Made by a program: the position numbers and the translations under genes. The notes beneath the pieces were generated by a model that saw only the letters and a list, made by a program, of their open reading frames with translations, was not told the origin of the DNA and made no database searches. Shown one piece after another: positions 22,108 through 35,236 of a stretch of 64,000 nt of DNA (the first letter of the stretch is position 1; every line of letters starts with the position of its first letter). Origin of the DNA: Thuidium tamariscinum (lineage: Eukaryota > Streptophyta > Bryopsida > Hypnales > Thuidiaceae); NCBI GenBank assembly GCA_947034885.2, contig OX344753.2, forward strand, positions 10,974,001 to 11,038,000. Direction: 5' to 3'.

Positions 22108-24447
22108 TTAGAAATCTCATATTGCAACAAATGGCACAAGGCTAACAAAATTCCAAGATGTACAAAATCTTAAAATATCATAATGTATACTAAAAATGCG
22201 TTAATAATACACTAGAATACCAAAAAATGCTAATATTTGATATTATACTAGTGCCTAATTATTAGAAAAGATATGCAAATGTTACAAACATATGTTGTTT
22301 TCAAAGTTAGATCATAATGTCAATGTTTAGATATTTGAATTGACCTTCTAATGTTACAATAACTAATATAAACATAAATCAATGCTAGTGGTGAACTATA
22401 AGTATTAGCCTACATCATGAATTGTGTCTTTCTATCTTTGAAATTCATCATGATCTTAAGAAATATTGTATGCACATTGTCTAGCAAAGGTTTGAATGTC
22501 TTATTTAATATCTTCTTTTGCTTCCTTAGAAAAATGTTGTTTTGATCTTTATAAGGTTGTTAACTCAAAGAGCTTATTGACTAGTGCACAAACATTTCAT
22601 TCATATGCCTTGCAATACATAAAATTTACTTTGAGGTACATAGCTAGAATAGTAACTAAATGTAATATACCATAGCATTTTAATCAAATAAATTCCTACA
22701 ATTTTTATAATTGGAATCTTGTAGATTCAATAATTAGCCTTGAGATCTTGAATTTCAAATTTTATTCTTGTTTTTTCTAGTTAAGCTAGTTAAGTCACTA
22801 ATTGGATGTTAACTAAACAATGCAAAAAAATAAAATAAATTGAAATGAATATAGTTGTGTGTGAACTTGTATGAATGTGGTTGCTAGTTTAGATTTTGAT
22901 AGTTAGTTTGAAACAAGTTGTTTGTGAAAATTAAAAGGCCATGTTAGAAGTTGGCTTGACAATTGTTTCAAGTCTCATAGGTTATAGAAGTCTCATTTTG
23001 TTTTTCATCCAATACTAGGATGAATATGTAAGTTTTGATTTAAATTAATTGTCATAAGACGGTTGGTATTTTTGAATTTTTGAAATGATCAAATGTTACA
23101 TGCGTATGTATCTATCTATAGTAGGCAATAAATAAAGGGATGTGTACATACCATGGATCATGGACCTACAACTACCCTTCACCTTAGGTTTGGGTCCTCT
23201 AACTAGGAAGTAGGCTAATGGTAGGATTTAAGGAACAAATGGACAATTAATTAGTCAACTATCAATGTCATTTGTTAATTTTCCATTAAGAAATTTTAGG
23301 GGGGCAAATTGATGAGCAAATTTTGTTAGAATTTGGTCAAGAGTTAGAGTAGAGGGGTTGTTTTTAATTATATCTATTGTCCATTATGAATCCTCAAACT
23401 TAAAGTATGGAATAGTTTGAAGATGAGAGTTTGACTACTCATTGTCAAAACTTATTAATTGTTTTTGTGGTAAAATTTTAGACCTCATTTAAGCATAATA
23501 GTATAATTTCTCTAGAAAATTTTGAACTAATTTAGAAAAGTTGAAAAATAAAGATGAATTTCATCTCTTATAATCCATTTGAGATTTCAAGCCTCCAATA
23601 AAAAAAAATGCCACATTTTACTACTCCTAAACTTTTGAATTTTCAAAATTAATAATGGCCATCATGAGGGAAAAAAATGGCCACAAGAAGACAAAGCAAA
23701 ACATAGGGAGATTCATACCAAGATTCAAAGATCTCACAAAAGATCTTCCAAGGTTATTATCCAAAGAATGATCTCCTAAATTTTTTGTTTAGAATTCGTT
23801 GAATGGTGTAGAAGTAGTTAAATATGACATAAAAATTATGGGATGAGGATGTTCAAAAAAAATTTCCTTCCAATCCTTCTTTGAAATTTATCCATAACTT
23901 TTGATTGGACGTTCAAACTATCAAATGGATTTTGAAGATAAAATTAATCTAAACTTCCCAACTTCTCTTAGTTTAGAATTTTATAGACGAAATTACTCAA
24001 TTATCCTTAAATGATATCTAAAATCCTACTTTAAATACAATTCCTACTTTTGACTTAATCATGAGTGGTTGAGCTCCAACTAATTCAAATTTATATATCC
24101 CACATGGGTTATTCTAGCTCCTACCACCCCAAATGTATATAAAGAGATATTCTTCTCAATTGAGGATTACAAAATAGGTGAAAATGATTTTGAAACAATG
24201 TGAACTAGTTCTCAATGAACTAAAAGTTAGATTCTTTATAGTTTCATTTTAGAGTGAGAAAACTATCCAATTGCATATCCTTCCATGGCGCCTCTTCTTG
24301 GCCCAACCACTATATGGATGCCTTTAGCCTTCCTACTATGTGAGGAAGGTGGATGAAGGAGGTCAAACTCTAAGTTTTCAATTGTGCACAATAGATTAGG
24401 AATAAACCATATGCACAAGTGAATCCATTTTCCAAAGGTTGCCCAAA
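22108..24447. other. AT-rich intergenic DNA, nothing recognised
   Basis: About 2.3 kb with no protein-like frame. A phrase at about 23560-23600 ('tccatttgagatttcaag') recurs inside the CACTA-like element to the right, so a decayed relative may start before 24448. A plus-strand TATAAAGAG-like phrase at about 24136 has no gene following it. Confidence 0.5.
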
Positions 24448-25501
24448 CACTACTAGAAAATGATGTCCAAATCAACAAAAAATCAACAAATTTTTGTTAA
24501 TTTGGGTACTGTATCGACCGTTTTCACAAAATTTTGTTGATTTGGCACTAGTTAACAAATAAGTGTTAAATGTTTTGTTGATTTGGGTAGTGCAATGTCC
24601 AAATCAAAAAAAAATTTAACACTTATTTTTTAACTAGGAATTTCAAAAGTTTCATATAAGTTTCTTCATTTGTGCAATGTCTAAATAACCGTGCTTGAAA
24701 TTTTATGCAAAAACAAATGCTTCTTCCCAAGTCAATCATTCAAAATTCAGTGTTTTTGAACATCAGCAGACTTTGGTGGCCATTTTTGCATAGTAAAACA
24801 GCTTTTTTGAGAAAACTTTAAACTAATGAAAGTTGAAAAATAAAATTATCTTTCATCTCCAAAAATCCGTTTGAGATTTCAAGTTTCCAATCAAAAGTTA
24901 TGGACAAAAATCAGAGAAGGATTAAAGAGGACATTGTATTTGACATTTTAAGAAACCTTCTCTGAATTATATCCATAACTTTTTATTGGAGACTTGAAAT
25001 CTCAAACGGATTTTTTTAAATGAAAGTTTGTTGTATATGACAACTTTTATTAGTTGAAAATTTTCTATGTGTAAACGGCCACCAAAGTCAGCTGATTTTA
25101 ACATAACAAAGACAAACTAAAAGGAAGAAGTAGCTAAATTAATTCTAATTCCACTCTAGATGACTTGTGGCTTTGCATGTTGTAGTGGTTTAAGACTTTG
25201 GACCTCAACCTTGAGGTCCAAGGTTCAAACCTTGTAGCCGGCGGCCTGCCCGCATGGTGGGGTTGCCTACGTGGCTTGACTTTGCTGACGTGGCATTTGC
25301 CACGTGGCAGATTTTGATTGGTCCAAAAAATTTTATGTTTTCAAATTTTTCTCATGAATGTCCAAATTAACAAAAAAATGAACAAGCAAATCAACACTTC
25401 TCTGTTCTCATATGTCCGGGACAACACGTCCAAATCAACAAAACATATCAACAATTTTCTGTTAAATTTTTGTTGATCTGGACACGATTTTTCTAGTAGT
25501 G
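24448..25501. mobile_element. CACTA-like non-autonomous element
   Basis: A 1054-bp segment beginning CACTACTAGAAAA and ending TTTTTCTAGTAGTG, an inverted terminal pair typical of CACTA (En/Spm) elements. Subterminal regions carry repeated 'tccaaatcaacaaaa' and 'tttttgttgat' phrases in inverted order, the usual transposase-binding pattern of that superfamily. Long internal blocks are also inverted relative to each other ('atccgtttgagatttcaag' versus 'cttgaaatctcaaacggat'). No transposase frame. The expected 3-bp duplication is not obvious (AAA left, TTA right). Confidence 0.65.
25177..25236 (+). other. tRNA-like (SINE-head-like) sequence inside the CACTA-like element
   Basis: The stretch contains TAGTGGTTTAAGAC, which resembles a pol III A box region, and GGTTCAAACC, close to the B box consensus, spaced about 40 bp apart. 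Between them GGACCTCAA-CC-TTGAGGTCC forms a perfect 9-bp hairpin. No complete tRNA cloverleaf can be drawn: there is no matching acceptor stem or CCA. I take it as a tRNA-derived remnant such as a SINE head, or chance. Confidence 0.3.
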
Positions 25502-26198
25502 TTAAAGCCTTAGTTTATCTAAATATTACTCACAAAGATCTTCTAAATTCTATAGGAAGTAAAAGATTATTTTTCCAAGCTTTTTTTGAGAACTTTTAAA
25601 GCATTTGTATATCTTTTTATTCACCATTTGGATTTCCAAGTTTCAATATTATGTGGTGGCAAATGTTCTCAAAAAATAATATTGTGTATTTTGAACTTTT
25701 AGACATTGTTACATTTATTTACAAGATTTTTTGGATATCCCTTCCATCTTTGGGGGGGCTTGAAGTTATTTTAAAGATATGACTAAAACTAAAATCATGT
25801 TGAGTTTGATAGATTTTAAAGTTTAAAATTTGTAGTGCATAAACTTACCGCAATGAATGCTCAAAGGCATTTAAAGTTGTTGGGCACAATGAAAAAATGG
25901 AAAAAAATAAAAAAATTCTCTTCAAATGCTCATATCTTTCAGTTATAATGGTCAAATGTCACAAAAAATTTACCAATTATTCTTCTAGAAGTCTACTACA
26001 AAATTCTATGATTAGATTTTTTTTAATATTTTTTCTAAAATTTTGATGAGCGCATCAGCGCAACAATAGGAGCAATGTTGATTGTTTTTTCACAAAAAAA
26101 TGGCTTTAGGTCCTTAGGAGTTATATTCATAGCTTTTGATTGGCATTAAATTCAACATGAAATTATACAAGCAACCATCTAATCATGGTCCATCAAAG
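25502..26198. other. AT-rich spacer, nothing recognised
   Basis: About 700 bp of AT-rich DNA. No gene, no clear repeat. Confidence 0.55.
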
Positions 26199-26435
26199 GA
26201 ACGGTGCTAGTATGTGAGCATGAAAGTGTGAGCATGTGAGCCTTGAGCATATAGATAAGTATGTATATGCAACCATTTGAAGGTGTTTATAACATAAACA
26301 CCTATAATATAGGTGCTTATAGCATATATACACTATTAACATAGAAGGTTACTATAATATAGACACTTATATCATAGATGTATAGTCTTCTAGGCTCACA
26401 AGTTTACACTTTTATGCTCATATAATAGCAACCCT
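26199..26435. mobile_element. Short relative of the 6.9-kb element family (237 bp)
   Basis: Left end GAACGGTGCTAGTATGTGAG and right end ..TATAATAGCAACCCT match the termini of the 15179-22096 and 49105-49938 elements, including five bases after ATAGCA. Subterminal GTGAGC and GCTCAC motifs are present. The interior is built of repeated 'tataacata' and 'gtgcttata' phrases shared with a decayed stretch near 11000-11090. I could not find a matching 11-bp duplication, so the copy may be old or a recombinant. Confidence 0.6.
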
Positions 26436-27153
26436 CAATGACCATAGTTGTTTAGAATCCCAAACAAGATGGTTGTTTCAAATAGAATGGGAGTAATCCA
26501 CCAAATGTGCATAGTTGTTTTGAATCCAAGACAAGATCTGTACTTCAAAGAGTCAATTGAGATTGAAAAAAATACTAATCCAAGAAAATGCCCACTTATT
26601 ATTATTAGACATCTTTTGACAAAATTATATCTACCAAACATTAAATCAAGTCAATATCAATTGTCTCCATCTACAAGATTTGAAGTTGATCGATGAAGGT
26701 GTAACTCTATTATGCTACTAGAGGTTGGTGGATAGTAAGAGGACAATTGCTACCAAGGATAGAATGCTCCAAGTGATGGTAAAAGAGCAACTTGGCAAAT
26801 GGAATATCAATAGATTGAGGGTGACAGAATGGCATTGTATTAGACTAGTACAAAAGAAGTGAAAAAATGGCTTTGGAATCCAAAAAATGTCTCAAGGCAA
26901 ATGATATGGCAAAAAGTTGTTGACTTAGAGGTTGATAGGTGGCAAAAAACACATGGCACCTTAAGAGGCCAATGATTGATGGCATAGACACCGTACTCTT
27001 GGTTACCATAGGAGGCTAAGGCATTTGATGGACAATTTTTGACAATACATTGCATGGGTAAACAATGAGTCTCAAATAGTTGAACATATAATTGTTCATC
27101 ATGAGGCTATTTCTACTCGATTCTCTTAAGGTTCCCTTTATTTGTGTCAAAAA
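26436..27153. other. Intergenic, weak coding-like texture only
   Basis: A plus-strand stretch at about 26700-26900 has balanced composition and reads briefly as a Lys/Arg-rich peptide, but it has no start, meets stops and matches nothing I know. Otherwise AT-rich. Confidence 0.4.
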
Positions 27154-27345
27154 AATAATATAATATAATATAATATAATATAATATAATATAATATAATA
27201 TAATATAATATAATATAATATAATATAATATAATATAATATAATATAATATAATATAATATAATATAATATAATATAATATAATATAATATAATATAATA
27301 TAATATAATATAATATAATATAATATAATATAATATAATATAAAA
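27154..27345. repeat. TAATA pentanucleotide microsatellite, ~38 units
   Basis: Nearly perfect repetition of the 5-bp unit TAATA over about 190 bp, ending in AATATAAAACAATA. The purity indicates recent expansion by slippage. Open frames across it encode only Tyr/Ile/Leu repeats and are artefacts of the repeat. Confidence 0.97.
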
Positions 27346-29401
27346 CAATATAAAATCCCAATGACAAGTAGCTAGGTACAAATTAGAATAATCTTAAGGC
27401 AATTTTCATTCATATTTATCTCATGATGTAGAGTACAGAAAATCTCATTTTTGTCTAACTTGTTTGTTTTTACATGTGAGAGATGTTGGAAGCATCTTCA
27501 ACATACACAAATTTGTATGCATGGACATTTTGAATTCAATGCTAAGTTATTATTCAATTGATGATTGTACTATTTATCAAAATATATCATTAATGGCTTT
27601 AAAGTCCAAGGATTTTAAAGATTATAAAAAATTTAGAATTTGTTTCATTCTAGATCCAAACCATTACCTAATACACAATACTAAAGCAATGTTTTTCTAT
27701 ACATCACTAAATCCTAAACCAATTCAAGCTTTGTTCTATTGAAGTATAAAAGTGTCTAAATTTTAAGTATTGAAAACTATAAACACATGAATTATAAATT
27801 TAGAAACTAATAAGTTAAAAATTTATAAAATAAAAATTTTAAAGTTTAAAACATTATGATTTTTAGGTTTGTAATAAACATATTTGTACTATTAAGACAA
27901 CTATTGCATCTAGCCTTAATTGTGAGCTATTTCCCAATTTCCATATCCTATATATAGATAGTTGTATTTCTAACCACCCTACTTAATTCACATACTTATT
28001 TAAATCCTTAAATTTCAATTGTTGGTGAATTGAGAAATTTATGAAGCTAACATTTGTGTACTACAATACACCTACAGTTTTTGGCACATTTGCATTATTT
28101 TAAGTATTTTGAAAACTTCACTACAAAATCAAAATTGAATTTGAAGATAAAGTAAAAGATTTTTGTAAGCTAAAATATGTAACTAAAGGTTTATCCAAGG
28201 TATATAGAAGGTCTAAATTGAAAATATTTATAAAAATATCCCTACATGATCAAAATGAGAATCTTTCAAAAAAATTAGTTTTTCATCAGACAATGCATCA
28301 TACACACAAATACACACAATTCACTTATTTCATTAATTATAAATTTGTAAGTATTTTCAAAAACATTTACATAAATAATTAGAATCACTGAGATTTTTTT
28401 TCATGTTCATATAATTTCAGGATTTATTCTTTTTTTCATTACATTCTTTAAAGTTTAAACAATTCTTCACGTGTTGAAAATAATATTTTTTTCATTTTTC
28501 ATTTTTATGAATGTGCAGTCCATAAAATTATAAAGAAGATATGTATTGTCTTGATATCATAAACAAAGATCATGATTTGGCTTTAGTTTGATGGAATAGA
28601 TTTGTTTAATACAAATTATAATACAAAAATGGACATCTTTAGTACAAAACTAGTACAATTGAGTATTTTATGGCTTGATGCACTTCATGTATATAATAAA
28701 AGTTGGATGCACACTACAATATAGATATTTTATATATTTAATATAATTATGGTTCATTGCTATACCTTTCTTATAATAATTGTATGAAGTTCTACTTACA
28801 ATCTTTGAGGTAATGATATTTTAAAATTCTATAAGCCTTTTGCAATAAAGGATTATTTGTAGTAGCAATATCATATTCAAATTTGTAAGGTCCAAATTTT
28901 GATCACCTAAATTTATTTCATAGTGTCAAAAGCAAAAGAAATAACAAAAACCTTTTAGTACTTTTGTATTACCAAAGAGGTCTCTTTCTCCCAATTGATT
29001 GCATGATTTCTTCCAATCTTCCTCTCTTTGAAGTTTCTACTATTATTAAATATTAATCAATTGTAGATTTGGTCATGGCTTTTAAAATATTATTGTAAAA
29101 GAAATTATTTAAAAAAATTTAAGTATTCAATCATATAAATGGCCTTTATAAAAATTCAAAAATTTAATCTCTGCTTTGTGTTGTTCAAGCATTATAATCT
29201 CCTAATTGAAATAATGAGTGATGGTGAAAATTTACACATATGAATTATAGCAAGAATAGAATCTCTCTCAATGATGAAATTTTGAATAAATTGATTATTT
29301 GGGTAAAATATAAGATTATCTTAAATGAGCCTTCTATTCTAAAAAAAGTTTACATCATATCTTAATATTCACTCTTGCATTGATTTTTTTCAATGTCTTG
29401 T
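27346..29401. other. AT-rich intergenic DNA, nothing recognised
   Basis: About 2 kb of AT-rich sequence. A 92-codon frame at 27464-27742 has no recognisable domain and unremarkable composition. No repeats beyond short A/T runs. Confidence 0.5.
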
Positions 29402-29405
29402 TTAA

Positions 29406-30351
29406 CCCCTAAAGGTTTTTGACTATGTTTTCACCAAAAATGCTCTAAAACTGCCATTTCTAATACAAGTGCAAATTATTTTTTTAAAACACATTTTTTA
29501 CTCATGTAACCATACGATCTTGTAGTAAGGTGGTTTGTAAACATGTGGAAAAAATTTCAGAAATTTCCACTATGTAGATTGCAAGATATAAGCATTTGAA
29601 TTGACAAAAATTGTTTTTTTATCCCTGCGAAAATCCGGGCAGCTGCACTTCACAAGGTCACATTTGTGTGAAAAAAAATTCAAAATGGTGGTTACCCTTT
29701 GAATTCAAACTTCAATGCAAGTTGGCTACATTCTCAAAAAATTTCAAACCATTTGGAATTGTACAACATATAGGAAAGAATAAGTAAGTAGAAAGAAGTA
29801 AAAAATGAGCCAAAATACTAAATTGTGAACATTTTATTCATGGAATTGAAAATTTTCAATCCCAATGGTTAAAATGTTGTAATAAACAATCTACACCTTC
29901 TGTTTTTATTTTTTTCCAAAAATATGAAAAATTGAATTAAATGAAGAATTTCAAACTTTTTTTGTACTGTAGAGATTTTGTAATTGGCCGCAAACTACCC
30001 CAAACTCAAAATCTTCATAACTTTTGACTCATTGATCGGAATGGATTGATTCAAAGCTTCCCATGTTTGTATAAACCTAAAGAAACAATGTGAAATTTCA
30101 CTTTTAAAAAAAAAGTTTTTTTGAAGAAGTTTTTTCAGCTGCCCGGGTTGCCCGCCGAGTAAAGAAAACAACATATCATGCCATAACTTTTTAATTGTGA
30201 AGTCAAAAGTTATGAAAATTGTTGGGCCTTAAAGCTACTCCTTGGGCACACATTGTATCAAAATTTCAAAGAAAAAAAATAAAAATTCCATCCGTAGTGA
30301 GCTGCCCAAAAAATTTATAATCTCAAAAAACGTTTTTTAAGGCTTTAGGGG
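29406..30351 (-). mobile_element. TTAA-flanked non-autonomous element, copy 3 (inverted)
   Basis: A 946-bp element flanked by TTAA (29402-29405 and 30352-30355), with terminal inverted repeats CCCCTAAAGG and CCTAAAG-type inverse (..GGCTTTAGGGG). Read on the minus strand it aligns along its length with copy 2 (951-1897): 'gggcagctcactacgg', 'gaatcaatccattccgat', 'ggtgtagattgtttattac' and 'gcagctgcccggattttcgca'. It preserves better termini than copy 2 (CCCC rather than TCCC). Non-coding. Confidence 0.85.
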
Positions 30352-30355
30352 TTAA

Positions 30356-32741
30356 ATAAATAATTGCCAATTTTTATAATGAATGTTTAAAATTTATTCC
30401 ATTGACAACTTTTAAGTTGAAATTCATTTTATTGCATTGACTTACATATGACTTATATGGTTCAAATTTTCATGAACTATATTGTCTCTTTCTAAAGTTG
30501 CATGTGAGACTTCATACAAAAAAAGAATCTACATAATCCATCTATATAATTTGTTACATAATCTATCATGAGTAAGAATTTGTTACTAAAAATTTTCTCT
30601 GGTGCTTTTTTGGTCTACATTCAGAGTCTCTTGAAGTTATTTTGTTATTTTTTATATTGTATTTTTTTGGATAAGATATGATATCTATTTTGCAATGATA
30701 TTTTAGTTGTCAAGATTTATAAAACATGCCACATAGCGTTTTGGTAAATTGAATTTAGCTAGTGCCTCTTTTTATTAAAATCATGGTGTGAAGAGAGTTT
30801 ATGCATTCAATTATATATTGATCCATGAATCAAGTGATGTTTTTGGTGACAATGATCCTTGGGGTCCATTTATAGTTTTCTACAATGATTAATGAAGGCT
30901 TTAATTTGAGCTAAAAAAATATAAATCCATATAATTTTGGCTCATTTCAATGATTTTTTTTGCACCCCAACATCCATATTCTAATTTCTATATGACAATG
31001 TATTGATAACTTGAAATTTTTGTCTCCAAAATCTCTAGTAGACAAAATGAAGTCTAAAACCTTTAGTTGATTGCCACATATAGTGAAGAAAGCAATAATT
31101 CTATAGTTATTATTTGTACTTTATTTATATCATTGATAATAGAAAATGAACTTCAATAAAAAAAATTCAAATGTAAAAAATATATTTTATAATAATAATT
31201 CATACTATACTTCATACCAAAGTTCCATTTGTATGAGTAAAATTATGCTTAAAGCAATATAATGAAAACCCTAGCAATGAATTATTCTTAAAACATTAGA
31301 ATAATATCATTGCAAAAAATATATAGTGACCAATAATTAGAATCAACTATAAACAATAAATGAATAGACCAAACTAATTATTAATTTTAAATTTTCGAAT
31401 ACCTTTCAATATTGATGAAATAATCAAAATGCATTTCAAAGCTTATAAGAATATATTTTGTACTGGAATTGTTTTCAACTCATAGAAATACCACTAATTA
31501 CAAATTGAAGATTTCAAAATGTAAAAATTATAAATTTAAATAGATGAAAAAATTTGGCTATATTAATATATAGATTTAAATTGTCTTGCCTACTAAACAT
31601 TAAACAAAATCCAAAACCACTTAAAATTTGATAAGAAGATTCTATATGTATAAAAGTATAAATCATAAATAGCCCTAACTATAAGGTTCTTGTTGAAATA
31701 GTATTTTATAAAAATTCACTTTTCATCTACTTTGATCACCTAGCTTCATTTCTATCATTTGGTGCAAATTATTTGCATTTTTCTTTTTGTATTCAAATGA
31801 TTTTTAAGTCTCTTTATTCCTTCATTTGCAATTGCAATTTTTAAAGTTATTTAAATGAAATAAATTTGACATGTTGGTAGTTGAAGGCTTTAATATTTTA
31901 ATTAGTATAAAACTTATCTAACACCACAATAAAGTTATATTGAGGTTTAGAAAGGAATAAGTTAGTGAGTTTTGGTATCACCCAACAAGGAGTTTAATTA
32001 GTGTTAGGGAATGTTAGACCAAAATTCCCCCAATTCAAATATGATAGACTATATTTTTAAAACTTTGAATGTGCCTGGTTGCTCGTAATGTAGTAAAAAG
32101 AGTTGGCATTGTAGAACTAGAATGTGGAGTTGGAGTTAGGAGGGTTAGAATGACCAATCCTTTTTCTTAAAGAGCATAGGCCTGGATTGTTCCACTTTCA
32201 AATAAATGTCTACCTTTTATCACATAAAATTAATCAACTTTTTGCTAGAAACTGTCTAATTATATTTTAAATATAGATGAAGTTTCCAAAATTGGATGAA
32301 AAAGTATATGAACATAATTTCAAAGTATTTTTTTGTTTAAAGGTTGGATGAATTTGGAAGTAAAGTACTTCACTAAATTTTGAATAATTGAAATTTTGCA
32401 AATTTTGCAAAAAATATAAACCACTCCTTCTATTTTTGAAAAAAATTGTATTTCTTTTATATTTTATAGAAAAAATATAGGTCTTATTCAAAAAAACTAT
32501 TGAGGTAGTAAGAAATATACTTTAGTTAGAATTGATTTGAAAGTTACTTCTATATAACTTCAATGGATACCATTTGCAAGTTCTATACACATTAAAAGGC
32601 CAATCATTATTTGACAATCTTAAGGGACATTTAGAGTACCCAATTGCAACTGTGTAAAGAAATTAAAAAACCACATTCCAATCCTTTTGATAAGAAGAGT
32701 TTACACTTAGGGACAAAAATCGGAACCTATATATTTTTGTT
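30356..32741. other. AT-rich intergenic DNA, nothing recognised
   Basis: About 2.4 kb of AT-rich sequence. A 74-codon minus frame at 32267-32491 is Phe/Asn/Lys-rich, as expected from AT-rich DNA, and is not supported as a gene. Confidence 0.55.
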
Positions 32742-32745
32742 GGAT

Positions 32746-33444
32746 TAGCAATTGCAAGAATCACTTCTACTATTTATTCGATTTTTTTAATTGTATTTAG
32801 TATTTCTTTTTGAATACTTTAAATTTAGAAAGAAACAAAATTCAATATTATATTGCTAACGTATATACCTTTAGAATGAAGATAACCTTCACAGAAAAAG
32901 CATTGGAAAATTCTCTAAGTAGTAGACTAAAAAAGTGCCAAATCTGAAGGAAAGAGACGCTTTAATGTCTTTGTTGATTAAAAATAGAAAAAAATTAAAT
33001 AAAAAATTAAATTTTTTTCATCTATAAGAACTTTGTAGGAATGGTCATTCACGAGAAAACCCACAAAAATAATATTTTACATGTTTTAATGTGCTAGTTG
33101 AATGAAGCTCATTTTGTAGATTTTTTTCACCACATAAAACAAGTTATTCTTGAAATTACTTTGGACAATAGTTACAAGTCTATTAGAAGACCATCCCTTC
33201 TAAATTTGAGCTCTAAATTCATTTCTTTGGGGTACTATTTTGCTAAAAAAAGAATTTGTATATTGTGATATAAAATTGAGGGCTATTTTTTAAAATTTCA
33301 AAAAAATTAGACAAGGTGTATATTAGTCATGAATACTTTTTTCAAAAACTCAATCTTGAATTATTTGGAGAAAGAATACAAAATTTGTAGCCAAAAAATA
33401 GTGATGTGCGATAGAAAATAGTTAAGTATTTGTTGCAATTACCC
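32746..33444. mobile_element. 4-bp-TSD MITE family, diverged copy
   Basis: About 700 bp. The left end is decayed (TAGCAATTGCAAGAATCAC) and the right end reads TTGTTGCAATTACCC. Internal family blocks are clear: 'gaaaattctctaagtag', 'cccacaaaaataatatttta', 'agaccatcccttctaaattt'. Flanks GGAT (32742-32745) and GGGT (33445-33448) differ at one base, compatible with a 4-bp duplication. Confidence 0.7.
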
Positions 33445-33448
33445 GGGT

Positions 33449-35236
33449 CACCTTTAATGGTTTTTTGATTACTAGAGATGAAGTTGATTATAAAAAATAT
33501 GAAAATTTCTGTAATCTATTGTTTTATAGTAGAAAAAAAGTTGAGTAAAATAAAATATAATGCGTCTTAGTATGTACAACGGGCATAAAGACAACAATGA
33601 ATCATCTCACCTTATTACATGCATATACTACACGCATAGGTGACTTTTCACGACAAAAATGACAACCTTGACAAAGAGTCAAAGGTTGTGGTTGAAGTCA
33701 AAGAAAGAAAGTTACAATTACTCTACTTTGTGGTAACCTTGGTCAAATAATCAATTGTTTTATACACTTTTACACTACTATAAAAAGAACTGAATCAAGA
33801 ACCTACCAAATTGATTAGGTCCTTCAAAGATTGAATATCAATAGTTCATTGTACTTTGATTCTCTCCTCTACATTACCAAAATAAAGCTCTCCTTGAAAT
33901 TTTAGTAAAATCTAAGCTAGAAAATATATTGGTTGATTTGTTGTTAGTAAGAAACAAATCTATTACTCCTAAAATTTGTGAAAATTAATTTAGATTTTAT
34001 TGGAGAGATTTTAAATAGTAATTAAATCAACTAGTAAATTTGATAAAATCATCAAATTTGGATTCATATAGGAAAAAGAGGTTAAAAAAAAAGGAAAAAA
34101 CAAATTTAATTAAAGTATCCTCTTTTTTAATCTTTATTATTGTTATCAATAGAACTAATTCTTAGGCATTGCATTCTAAATTTCTACCCTCAACTTAGAG
34201 ACTCTTCATCAATCAAATGTTTAATTTTAATAGATCTTTTGAAACTATTAAATGTACGTATTACTCCATGATTTTAATTATATAAACATTGCTAAACATT
34301 CAAAGAGTCACAAAGTATTTCTCTAATTGGATGATGTAAGACTTGTCAAAAAAATATTCTATGTTTAGATGAAGAAAAGTCATAGAAAAGAATTTAACTT
34401 TTTAGTTAATTAGTAGAATTGCTATATTTTACTTTCATTTTCATTGGTTGAAATTACAATATCCTTATATAATCATTTTGCATTCAATAGAAATATGTGT
34501 TGTTTGATGGATGTATTAATGAATGAGAATAATTGAATAAACAAGACAAATTCAATTTGATTTCATAAGTTCAAGATTTTAAGAAATAAGATGACTAAAG
34601 AAGCAAGAAAACTTAAACCACTCAAAACTATATTAGCTCTAGTTTGGAGTGATTCAAAACCAAACGGGATATGAGGTCTCTTTTTGTTTAGTCTCATTTT
34701 AGCTTTGAAAAGATTTGGTAAATGCCCAAGTACTTGGGATGTTCCAGTAGAGTTGTTTTTTCTTTCTCTTACTTTAAAATAAATAAATTGACACTACTAC
34801 AAGACGTTTTTACTGCAAGAATCCACCCTATTCTAGTTTGATGTTTGTAACGACAATAACTAGGAAGGTTAATTTTTAGACCAGTTTTAACGATGTCAAG
34901 TGAGAGATGACAAGAATGGTTCATTGAGGACAAATGAGGTTCATGCTCTTTTCATATTACCAATTTGCAGATTGCATAAATTGTTAACTTAAAAAAAACC
35001 CTGTAAAATTCAAATTTAAATCAACATGTGAGAGCATGGCACAATCTTTGCTACAGTGTTTGTAGCTTTAGACTCTGTTTGAATTTAACATGCAAAAATC
35101 ATTTTTATTTCATTTTCCATACATTAAAGCGTGCAACTAAATTATTTTGTAGAGAGTATAATGGTAGAAGGGGACCACCAATTTCCACCAATTATTCAAA
35201 TATGCACATTGACAGATCAATCTAAACATTCATCAT
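33449..35236. other. Intergenic, downstream of the kinase gene
   Basis: AT-rich DNA between a MITE and the 3' end of the kinase gene. A plus-strand TATAAAAAG motif at about 33780 looks like a TATA box but is followed by no usable frame. CACTACTACAAG at 34791 resembles one CACTA terminus without a partner end. No gene is recognised. Confidence 0.5.

Noticed and set aside
27016-27381. Open frames of 84 and 121 codons on the minus strand across the TAATA array
   Set aside because: They encode only Tyr-Ile-Leu repeats produced by the microsatellite.
34791-34802. CACTACTACAAG as the end of a second CACTA element
   Set aside because: No matching inverse end with subterminal repeats was found downstream or upstream at a plausible distance.
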